The notes below the pieces were generated by a model. It saw only the letters and a program-made list of their open reading frames with translations. It was not told where the DNA came from and made no database searches. Both the position numbers and the translations under genes were made by a program. Positions 7,139 to 12,360 of a stretch of DNA of 12,409 nucleotides are shown here, piece after piece. Source of the DNA: Candidatus Methylomirabilota bacterium (GTDB taxonomy: Bacteria; Methylomirabilota; Methylomirabilia; Methylomirabilales; JACQHM01); contig JACQHM010000069.1 of the NCBI GenBank assembly GCA_016199025.1, positions 1 through 12,409 on the forward strand, in the 5' to 3' direction. Positions within the stretch are counted from its first letter, which is position 1. Each line of letters starts with the position of its first letter.

Positions 7139-8068
7139 ATGCTTACCTATGAACATGCCTCTAAAAAGCCAGAAGCGTTTCGATCCTTGACTGGCCTAAG
7201 CGTGGAAGAGTTCGACCAGTTGTACAATGCGGTCAGACAAGTCTATCCAGCCTCGGAAGATCGCCGGTTGGCACGACCCACCCGACGGCGCCAGCGTGGG
7301 GCTGGGCGGAAGTTTCGACACGACCTGCGCAACCGGCTGCTGTTAGCCTTGACGTGGCTGCGGGTGTGCCCCAGCTATCGGGTCTTGGGGGTGATGTTCG
7401 ACTGGGACAAGAGCAACATCTGCCGGAATCTGAAGGCCATCTTGCCCGCGCTGCAACAGGTGACTGATACAGCTTTGCCCGAGTTGGAGCCGGACCTTGG
7501 GAACGACGACTTGGACGCCCTCGTGGCGGCGTTCCCCGAGTTACGTGCGATCGTCGACGCCACTGAGCAGCGGATCCGTCGTCCCAAGAACCAGGAGGCT
7601 CAGAAGGCGCACGACTCGGGCAAGAAGAAGGCCCACACCCGCAAGACCCAGCTGGTGGTCAATCAAGCAGGCCGCATCGCCCACGTCAGCGACTCCGTCC
7701 CTGGCTCGATGCACGATCTGACCCTGGAGCGGCAGTCCCAGCTCAACGAGCAGGTGCCCTCCCCAAGCAGTTTGATGGGGGATAAGGGCTACCAAGGGAT
7801 GCAGCACGACAACCCCCAGCGCAGAATTGAGCTCCCGGTTCGCAAACCCTAGGGACAAGCCCTCACGGACGAGCAGCAAGCGTTCAACCGAGCCTTATCT
7901 GGCATCCGAATCGTCGTGGAGCACACGCTGGCCCACATGAAGATTTTCCAGGTGCTGTACCAGGTCTATCGCCATGCCCGCGACACCTACACCCGCATCT
8001 TCCGTTTGGTCGCCGGACTGGTCAACCGTCACATTGACTGCCGCTTGGCTGCTGCCACATCGCCATAA
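7139..8068 (+). pseudogene. IS5-family DDE transposase, interrupted by in-frame TAG
   Basis: Reading through the TAG at 7850-7852 (codon 238) gives one 309-residue frame typical of IS5/HARBI1-like transposases. The N-terminal MLTYEHA and an LTGLSVEEFDQLY helix are followed by a helix-turn-helix-like block (RNRLLLALTWLRVCPSYRVLG, then DKSNICRNL). The catalytic residues are Asp140 (AIVDATEQRIRRP), Asp215 (MGDKGYQG) and Glu261 (RIVVEHTLAHMK). Glu261 lies beyond the stop, so the product made to TAG lacks its third catalytic residue. AAG to TAG is a plausible single change, since KPKGQALT would fit. ATG 7139 is preferred because MLTYEHA matches family starts; a GTG at 7133 is the alternative. There is no frameshift, unlike two-ORF IS5 relatives. 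Confidence 0.88.
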
Positions 8069-8083
8069 TTACGCAACGACTCT
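8066..8083 (-). repeat. Right terminal inverted repeat of the IS
   Basis: Read on the minus strand it is AGAGTCGTTGCGTAATTA, the partner of the left end. The transposase TAA (8066-8068) lies in its inner edge. Confidence 0.85.
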
Positions 8084-8087
8084 ATTG

Positions 8088-8687
8088 TCAAGTTAAAATA
8101 CCGATCACAAATGCGTAAAGATTGAAGAGCGGACCCCCGCTATTACCCGGCGAAGCCGCCGCAGTGGTTTGAAACAGGGCAAGGGCCTTATCCCCTCGAA
8201 TGGCACTGATGATCCCCGTACTGACCGTGCAAGATAGCCCCAAGGGGTTCCCAATGGCGATGACCTCCTCTCCTTTCGTAACTTGATCAGAATCCCCAAG
8301 GGTCACAACGGGGAAGTGTGGGATGCGAACGTGTTTAAGTTGAAGGACCGCCAAGTCTTTCTCAGGATCAACTGCCAGGATCTGGACATCCTGATAGGCA
8401 GTTTTATCGCAGAGTGTAATGGTGAGACGACGGCTCCCTTTGATAACGTGGTACGCTGTGAGGAGGATCCCGTCTGGACGCACGAAGAAGCCGGTACCTT
8501 GGAAAGACTCGGATTGGACCATGACGATGGCTTGCTCTTGCTCACGAACGATGTCTTGGACCGTCTTGACTTGCCGCCGGATGCTCCCTTGTGTTAGTTC
8601 CTGGGAAGCCCCATCCGTGACCAGCCCACCTGTGAAGAGAACAGCAACGAGCAGGAGCCAACTCGAAGCGAACCAGCCTCTTTTCAC
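8088..8687 (-). pseudogene. Secreted trypsin-like (S1C/DegP-type) serine protease, C-terminus truncated
   Basis: A 199-residue product if started at GTG 8687, which leaves a clean signal peptide (KRGWFASSWLLLVAVLFTGGL, likely cut near GASQ-E). A GTG at 8711 would add eight residues. The chymotrypsin-fold triad is complete: His80 (LTAYHVIKG), Asp111 (DPEKDLAVLQL) and Ser183 (SPGNSGGPLF), with GTGFFV and IGNPLGL motifs as in HtrA/Trypsin_2 proteins. The frame stops at TGA (8088-8090) just after VIGILT. Relatives continue another strand or more (FAIP region), often with PDZ or other domains. The stop lies 1 bp from the IS target duplication but in the flanking DNA, so the IS itself did not create it. 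It may be a folded remnant or an inactive one. A leftward promoter is proposed at 8833-8862. Confidence 0.72.
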
Positions 8688-8708
8688 GATGACCTGCCTT
8701 CTCAACAG

Positions 8709-8748
8709 CACGGCCCTTCAGACGCAGACTGCCGCCCGAAGGGCCGTG
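8709..8748 (-). promoter_or_regulatory. 11-bp perfect stem-loop in the protease leader
   Basis: CACGGCCCTTC (8709-8719) and GAAGGGCCGTG (8738-8748) are perfect inverted complements around an 18-nt loop. It lies in the leader RNA expected from the promoter at 8833-8862. The alternative GTG start at 8711 would be buried in the stem, while the preferred GTG 8687 lies 21 bases beyond it. This arrangement could affect translation or RNA stability. Confidence 0.6.
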
Positions 8749-8832
8749 AGTCCTCCACTGGTGCGCTGATGATGCCTACCTGACCTTACCCCGGTTCCAT
8801 ACCGCCCCCTCCCGTGTCGGGACCGTGCTTCA

Positions 8833-8862
8833 CCTATACCCTACCTTAGTCAGGGCTGTCAA
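8833..8862 (-). promoter_or_regulatory. Predicted sigma70-type promoter for the protease
   Basis: On the minus strand TTGACA (8862-8857) is followed after 18 nt by TATAGG (8838-8833). The preceding CC of CCTTGACA is shared with two other predicted leftward promoters in the window. It faces the protease and is divergent from the RHH-gene promoter about 50 bp away. Confidence 0.5.
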
Positions 8863-8910
8863 GGAAAATTGAACCCTGAAAAAAATCTGCTCCGAGGCTG
8901 CACTTTTCTC

Positions 8911-8946
8911 TTGACAGAGAATAGCAATTGCTATATCTTTCTATAT
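8911..8946 (+). promoter_or_regulatory. Predicted RHH-gene promoter with palindromic operator
   Basis: TTGACA (8911-8916), a 17-nt spacer and TATCTT (8934-8939) form a sigma70-type promoter. A perfect 14-bp palindrome, ATAGCAATTGCTAT (8921-8934), fills the spacer, and CTATAT occurs at 8931-8936 and 8941-8946, exactly 10 bp apart. This layout is what an autoregulating ribbon-helix-helix protein would bind, and the next gene encodes one. Binding itself is inference. Confidence 0.6.
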
Positions 8947-8984
8947 GAGTAGAGCGACGGAAGGTCTCACCGAGAGGGGCCACG

Positions 8985-9161
8985 ATGCTCAAGAAAAAAG
9001 TCATGCAGATTACCGAGGAGCAAGACCAAACGCTTCACCGGCTCCATCAGGTGACCCGGATTCCGATGAATGTCCTCCTCCGAGAAGCCCTGGACGACCT
9101 CTTCATCAAGTACCGGCACCTGTTGGAGGAGCAGCCGAAACGGAAGGAGCGGAAGCGGTAA
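8985..9161 (+). CDS. Small ribbon-helix-helix (CopG/MetJ-like) DNA-binding protein
   Basis: A 58-residue protein. Residues 4-10 (KKVMQIT) form the expected DNA-contacting beta strand. Residues 11-24 form helix A (EEQDQTLHRLHQVT), the turn RIPMN follows, and helix B is VLLREALDDLFIKY. The tail is highly basic (KRKERKR). This is the usual RHH_1 plan, as in CopG-type repressors and antitoxins. The ATG at 8985 has GAGGGG 5 nt upstream. The promoter at 8911-8939 contains a 14-bp palindrome, so autorepression is likely. No partner toxin immediately follows; the next gene is a coiled-coil protein 75 bp away. It could be the regulator of the element or an orphan antitoxin. Confidence 0.75.
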   Translation: MLKKKVMQITEEQDQTLHRLHQVTRIPMNVLLREALDDLFIKYRHLLEEQPKRKERKR

Positions 9162-9170
9162 CAACAAAAC

Positions 9171-9218
9171 GACGGCGAGGGGGTGCAGCCCTCACCGTCA
9201 AGCATGGGCTCCCAGCCC
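9171..9218 (+). promoter_or_regulatory. Tandem hairpins before the coiled-coil gene
   Basis: GACGGCGAGGG (9171-9181) pairs with CCCTCACCGTC (9189-9199) with one mismatch and a 7-nt loop. A second hairpin, GGGCT-CCC-AGCCC, follows at 9206-9218. They end 4 bp before a strong AAAGGAGG site. No T-tract is present. They could separate expression of the RHH gene from the downstream gene. Confidence 0.4.
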
Positions 9219-9236
9219 TGCGAAAGGAGGTCACCC

Positions 9237-9626
9237 ATGCACATCTACGGTAGCACCATCCCTACCAACGGTCAAGGCCCAACCTTGACTGCTCCCCTCC
9301 TGGCCTCCCTGATTGACGAACTCGGCCTCCTCCGGACCCACCTCAAGGCGCTGGAAGCCCAAGAGAAGGCCCTCACCGAGCAGGTCAAGGCTCTCTTGTC
9401 TGGCAACGGGGGGAAGGCCGAGGGCCACACCTACAAGGCGATCCTCTATCAGAGCGAACGCCTTACGGTGGATCCCCTGGCCTACGCGGACCTTGTCCCT
9501 GAGAAAGCCTTCTGGTCGTCTATCACCGTCAACACCGTGAAGGCCAAGCAGCATGTGGGGGAGGCCGGGCTGAAGGCCATTAGCACGGTCCAGGTGGTCG
9601 AAGGGCTCCGGGTGGAGCATCGGTAA
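9237..9626 (+). CDS. Coiled-coil protein of unknown function, mobile-element type
   Basis: A 129-residue protein that I cannot assign to a named family. ATG 9237 is chosen over the longer open frame because AAAGGAGG (9223-9230) lies 6 nt upstream. Residues about 20-55 (LLASLIDELGLLRTHLKALE, then QEKALTEQVKALL) form an amphipathic or coiled-coil helix. The rest (YKAILYQSERLTVDPLAYADL, then PEKAFWSSITVNTVKAKQHV, ending VVEGLRVEHR) looks like a compact alpha/beta domain. The architecture of a leading coiled coil and a short domain with an L-T-V-D segment resembles small phage and integrative-element proteins seen near recombination genes. That is resemblance, not identification. It lies downstream of the RHH gene in the same direction and ahead of two possible microproteins. 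Confidence 0.7.
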   Translation: MHIYGSTIPTNGQGPTLTAPLLASLIDELGLLRTHLKALEAQEKALTEQVKALLSGNGGKAEGHTYKAILYQSERLTVDPLAYADLVPEKAFWSSITVNTVKAKQHVGEAGLKAISTVQVVEGLRVEHR

Positions 9627-9740
9627 CAGCGGACAGGGGGCCAGGCCGGTCCAACCTCGAACTGGCCTCACAGGAGATCGGGGCTTCTGGAGGCATTTAG
9701 GGGCTCTAGGAGCCTAGTGGAGCCGAAGTAACCGAGGAGG

Positions 9741-9836
9741 ATGAGGCCGCCGTATGAGACCCTGCTCCAGTTCCAGGAAGGCTGGAAACAGGCAGCGGAG
9801 GCAGTCAACCGGATTGACGAGGGGGAGGACGCTTGA
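9741..9836 (+). CDS. Possible 31-residue microprotein
   Basis: The ORF encodes MRPPYETLLQFQEGWKQAAE followed by AVNRIDEGEDA, an amphipathic-helix-like composition with an acidic tail that looks more protein-like than the overlapping arginine-rich frames. GAGGAGG is directly next to the ATG (9734-9740), which is too close for an ideal Shine-Dalgarno site and lowers confidence. It lies 114 bp after the coiled-coil gene, in a 355-bp stretch (9627-9981) with no longer credible gene. Confidence 0.35.
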   Translation: MRPPYETLLQFQEGWKQAAEAVNRIDEGEDA

Positions 9837-9866
9837 GCCGAAACAGGGGGGCTTCCCCTCCCGTCA

Positions 9867-9903
9867 CCGGGGCCTGGCCGACCCCGGCCTGACAAGACAG
9901 GCC
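9867..9903 (+). promoter_or_regulatory. Two mutually exclusive hairpins before the 24-residue ORF
   Basis: CCGGGG (9867-9872) pairs with CCCCGG (9882-9887) around a 9-nt loop. GGCCTG (9886-9891) pairs with CAGGCC (9898-9903) around a 6-nt loop. The two stems share bases 9886-9887 and cannot both form fully. An AAAGGAGG site follows 2 nt later. The layout is switch-like, but short GC-rich stems arise easily by chance here. Confidence 0.3.
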
Positions 9904-9919
9904 AGAAAGGAGGGAGCAC

Positions 9920-9994
9920 ATGGCACATAGGAGGTATAGAGGACACGTAACCCAGGAGACCTCCTCAGGGCGAAGTAGACCTTATAGAAGTTGA
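9920..9994 (+). CDS. Possible 24-residue microprotein
   Basis: A short ORF starting MAHRRYRGHV, rich in Arg and Ser, ending at TGA 9992-9994. Its support is a strong AAAGGAGG (9906-9913) 6 nt before the ATG. Its end overlaps the end of the leftward PIN-like gene by 13 bp. Composition gives no function. It could be a leader peptide or the remnant of a gene cut off at an old junction. Confidence 0.3.
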   Translation: MAHRRYRGHVTQETSSGRSRPYRS

Positions 9995-10380
9995 ACCGGT
10001 ACCCAGATGATCCCACTTTGAGTCCGTTGCTCGTAGCCATCACGCCGGAGCACGAAAATTGTATCGGCGAGATCCTGACCTTGTGTGGCCTTAAAGAACC
10101 GTAACAAGATTTGGGCGTAGGTGTCCATCTTCTGATCTGTGATGCGGAGAATGATAATACCAGGATGGGAAGCGATGGTTAATTCAGCCGGCCACGCGGG
10201 TGACTTAAAGCCGTCATCCAAGGTAATGCAAATCCGCCGCTCCCCGTGGGCGAGGGCAAGGATCCGTGAGTCATCCGCGTCGCCAAGTCCACGGTCTGGC
10301 GCGAAGACAACGTCATGCCCCACCTGCAAGAGCGTGCGCTCCACCACCCGCCCGAAGCAGGCATTAAGCAGCAAGCGCAT
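9982..10380 (-). CDS. DUF5615-type PIN-like protein, putative toxin with altered first acidic site
   Basis: A 132-residue protein of the DUF5615 (PIN-like, Mut7-C-related) group, usually encoded beside DUF433 proteins as a putative RNase toxin. Matching blocks are VGHDVVFAPDRGLGDADDSRILALA (residues 20-44), then RICITLDDGF, typical of the v-T-x-D-x-D-F site. The N-terminus reads MRLLLNACFG where relatives have LLDEN or similar, so the first catalytic aspartate is Asn and the next acidic residue is Ala. Nuclease activity is therefore doubtful. ATG 10380 lies inside the DUF433 gene (17-bp overlap) with only a weak Shine-Dalgarno site, implying translational coupling. It is the last gene of the leftward three-gene operon. 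The two later acidic sites are retained. Confidence 0.75.
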   Translation of the reverse strand: MRLLLNACFGRVVERTLLQVGHDVVFAPDRGLGDADDSRILALAHGERRICITLDDGFKSPAWPAELTIASHPGIIILRITDQKMDTYAQILLRFFKATQGQDLADTIFVLRRDGYEQRTQSGIIWVPVQLL

Positions 10381-10723
10381 AATAAGGGCTTGCCGAGGTA
10401 AAAGTAAAGGGTTCCACTATGCGGCGAGTGGTGATGTAGCTGGAGACGAGTCCAGGAGCCATGGTCGTCTGGAACTGCCAGGCGACTTCACGGGCCGCCT
10501 TGATATCTTCGAGCGTCAGGCGCCCTTCGTACTCCTGGATGATTTCATCGGGCGTCTGTCCAGCCCTGAGGAGACTGACGACGAGGCTCACGGGGATACG
10601 CGTCCCCCGAAAGACTGGGGTCCCGCCCATGATGTTGGTGTCCATCACAATACGCTTGGACGGCCAGAACTCCACAAATGTCGAGTTGGGGTGCACGTGT
10701 AAGGGCTGACCAAAGAGGTCCAT
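10364..10723 (-). CDS. DUF433 family protein, putative antitoxin
   Basis: A 119-residue protein whose core (about residues 23-82) matches DUF433: RIVMDTNIMGGTPVFRGTRI, PVSLVVSLLRAGQTPDEIIQ, then EYEGRLTLEDIKAAREVA. This winged-helix-like domain is commonly paired with DUF5615/PIN-like genes as the antitoxin. Here the partner gene follows with a 17-bp overlap. The protein is longer than the usual 75-80 residues: it has about 20 extra N-terminal residues and a C-terminal tail (AWQFQTTMAPGLVSSYITTR onward) that runs over the start of the next gene. ATG 10723 is preferred, with GGAGG 7 nt upstream; a GTG one codon earlier is possible. The ATG overlaps the stop of the DUF3467-like gene in a TGATG arrangement. 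Confidence 0.85.
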   Translation of the reverse strand: MDLFGQPLHVHPNSTFVEFWPSKRIVMDTNIMGGTPVFRGTRIPVSLVVSLLRAGQTPDEIIQEYEGRLTLEDIKAAREVAWQFQTTMAPGLVSSYITTRRIVEPFTFTSASPYYALAA

Positions 10724-10989
10724 CACTCCACCTCCAGTCCTAAATCTTGATACAGTCTAGGCGGTAGGTTAATCTTCCCAATATTCTCCCTGTAAGCAAG
10801 CATATTTCTCTCAAACAGCTTCGCCATGACCAAGGCGTGTTGGGGGCTCATGCGAATTCTCACCAGGGGCTTGGGAGGCTTGCCAGGTTCTGTTGTGATG
10901 GCAAAGGTTATCATGACATCGTAGGCGGTGACCTGAAAACTAACAGAGTTTGAGTAGAAGTCGAGCAGTTGCTCCTGATCTTCTGGCAT
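10723..10989 (-). CDS. DUF3467-like small protein, first gene of the TA-type operon
   Basis: An 88-residue protein. The central pattern FYSNSVSFQVTAYDVMITFA, then RIRMSPQHALVMAKLFERNM and YRENIGKINLP, fits DUF3467: an N-terminal N-x-V-x-x-x-x-x-P/A-Y-D strand, then M/S-P-x-H-A leading a helix that ends N-x-x-x-Y-E-x-x-x-G-x-I. DUF3467 has no known function. ATG 10989 has AGGGGG about 8 nt upstream, and the stop overlaps the DUF433 start by one base, so the two are co-translated. The assignment is from memory of the family pattern and is moderately secure. Its place at the head of a DUF433-DUF5615 pair is unusual in my knowledge. Confidence 0.7.
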   Translation of the reverse strand: MPEDQEQLLDFYSNSVSFQVTAYDVMITFAITTEPGKPPKPLVRIRMSPQHALVMAKLFERNMLAYRENIGKINLPPRLYQDLGLEVE

Positions 10990-11077
10990 CTACGCACCCC
11001 CTTTGTCTAACGAAGGCTCTTAGGCAAATTCTGGGCCACAAGTTCACGACTTTTCAAACCTCGTTCTCTGCAATTCC

Positions 11078-11107
11078 CTTCTACTCCCCAGGGAGGTCTC
11101 TTGTCAA
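11078..11107 (-). promoter_or_regulatory. Predicted promoter of the DUF3467-DUF433-PIN operon
   Basis: On the minus strand TTGACA (11107-11102) is followed after 18 nt by TAGAAG (11083-11078), four of six to consensus. A transcript would carry a leader of about 85 nt to the ATG at 10989. The same CCTTGACA wording occurs in the predicted fmdB and protease promoters. Confidence 0.4.
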
Positions 11108-11223
11108 GGGAAACCACACTTCCCCCCTGGCTTACCATCGAACAGTCCAGGGAGGAGTTAGCGGAACAGGTGATCTATGGCGTAACCAACTTAAAAGAGG
11201 CAAGAAGGAACAAGGAGGATGAG

Positions 11224-12332
11224 ATGGGTTATCTCTACCGACGTGGCAAGACCTGGTACATGGGCTACCAGGATCATACAGGGAAGTGGGTCCGGAAGAG
11301 CGCCCACACTCGGTACAAGGCAACGGCTGAAGCGAAACTGAAGCAGGCTGAGCTCCGAGCGGCCAGGGGGGAGGTGGACCGGCCTCCGATGGCCCTCCAG
11401 ATATTCCTGGAGCAGTACCTAGAGGCGCAACGGCCGACCATCACCCTCAAGACCTCTATCCGTCAACGAGAGTGCCTCGCCAACCTGACCGGGGAAGGCT
11501 CTCCGCTCCATGGCCTCACCCTAGCAACGGTCACCCTTGGAGCGCGTAGTCAATACGTTTCCTGGCGGCTGGCCCAGGGGAGAGCGAAGCGGACGGTAGA
11601 ACGGGAGGTCGGCTGGCTCAAGCAGGCCCTCACCGAGGCGGCCAGGCAAGACTTGCTTTCGTGGGAGACGGTCGCCCGGCTCCGGGAGGAAATCAGCCGG
11701 AAGCGCCTCCCGGCCCTCCGCCATGCCCAGACCAAGCGGGAGCGGATCTTGTGGCCGAAGGAGGTCCCAATCCTCTTCAAGGCAGTGAACGACAATCGGA
11801 ACCTCCGGGATGCCCTGATCGTGGCCCTCTGGACGGGGCTCCGCCAGGGAAATATCCTGGAGCTGATGGAAGCCCAAGTGGACTTTCCCTGTGACCCCCC
11901 GGTGATCCGCTTCACCCCGGAACAGATGAAGAACAAGACCGGCCACCTGGTCAAGCTCCCCCCTATCGCGGCCAAGGTCCTCTGGCGGCGATGGTACGGG
12001 GACCCGGAACGGCGCTTCTTCGCTGATTTTCGCCCGGCCTGGAAACGGCTTCAAGCGAGGCTTCAGGATCGTCTCCCTGGCTTCCGGTTCCACGATCTCC
12101 GGCGGACCTATATCACGATCGCTTAGGGGCAGGGATTGACCCGAAGACGGTGCAGGATGAGGTAAGCCACTTGGATAGTCGGATGACGATGGACTGCTAC
12201 GGGCGGGCGCTTCGAGACCCAGGGGTCCGAACCTGGGCCATGCGGTTCTTCCGGTTCCTATGGGACCCAACCCCCCAGGTGTTTGCCAATCCACTCACAA
12301 ATAACTCACACCTGCCGAGTCGAGTTCGCTAA
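11224..12332 (+). pseudogene. Tyrosine-family site-specific integrase, frameshifted
   Basis: Phage-type integrase split by a one-base loss near 12123-12126. The first frame (11224-12126, 300 residues) has an N-terminal Arm-type domain (MGYLYRRGKTWYMGYQDHTG), a SAM-like core-binding domain (about residues 55-165) and the start of the catalytic domain: Arg207 (WTGLRQGNI), a basic strand (KTGHLVKLP), and His290/Arg293 (HDLRRTY). It ends at TAG. The shifted frame then continues LGAGIDPKTVQDEVSHLDSR and TMDCYGRALRDPG, carrying the third catalytic His and the nucleophilic Tyr (codon 12198-12200). One extra T in GCTTAGG would restore a 369-residue enzyme. ATG 11224 has AAGGAGG 5 nt upstream; the frame is open to 11101. 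The shifted frame ends 1 bp before the tRNA-Ala 3' end. Confidence 0.9.
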
Positions 12333-12333
12333 G

Positions 12334-12360
12334 TGGTGGAGGGTAGGGGATTCGAACCCC
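12334..12360. other. Putative attachment site at the tRNA-Ala 3' end
   Basis: Integrases of this family often recombine at the 3' part of a tRNA gene and leave it intact. Here the integrase reading frame ends 1 bp from the tRNA CCA and points toward it, the normal geometry of an integrated element. No second copy of the tRNA 3' sequence was found by eye elsewhere in the window, so the core length and far boundary are unknown. Confidence 0.4.

Larger units (their letters stand above)
7094..8086. mobile_element. IS5-family (ISL2-like) insertion sequence with ATT target duplications
   Basis: The element runs from 7097 to 8083 (987 bp), flanked by ATT duplications at 7094-7096 and 8084-8086. The ends are inverted repeats: AGAGTCGTTG is perfect at both tips, and 15 of 18 positions match overall. 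A single DDE transposase gene fills the interior. A three-base A-N-T duplication is characteristic of the ISL2 subgroup of IS5. The empty site would read GACATTGTC, itself nearly palindromic. It sits inside a small ORF on the left and 1 bp from the protease stop codon on the right. The transposase is interrupted by TAG, so the copy is probably immobile unless helped in trans. Confidence 0.9.

Noticed and set aside
7850..7852. TAG recoding in the transposase
   Set aside because: No other gene in the window uses an in-frame TAG, and several genes end at TAG or have it out of frame as normal stops, so nonsense mutation is simpler.
8283..8597. Plus-strand ORF opposite the protease
   Set aside because: The minus frame holds the complete His-Asp-Ser triad and a signal peptide, so the plus frame is its shadow.
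8945..9253. 102-residue plus ORF overlapping the RHH gene
   Set aside because: Its translation is proline- and arginine-rich without motifs. The RHH gene at 8985 in another frame has a Shine-Dalgarno site and a recognisable fold.
9754..9930. 58-residue Arg-rich ORF overlapping both microprotein ORFs
   Set aside because: The ribosome site is 13 nt away and the composition looks like an out-of-frame shadow.
10139..10702. Long plus ORF opposite the DUF433 and PIN-like genes
   Set aside because: The minus frames match known families with coupled starts; the plus ORF shows no motif.
12110..12130. Programmed -1 frameshift in the integrase
   Set aside because: No slippery X-XXY-YYZ heptamer or downstream pseudoknot is apparent, and tyrosine integrases do not normally use one.
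11521..12294. Long minus-strand ORF opposite the integrase
   Set aside because: Proline- and arginine-rich antisense shadow of a GC-rich coding strand, with no motif or ribosome site.
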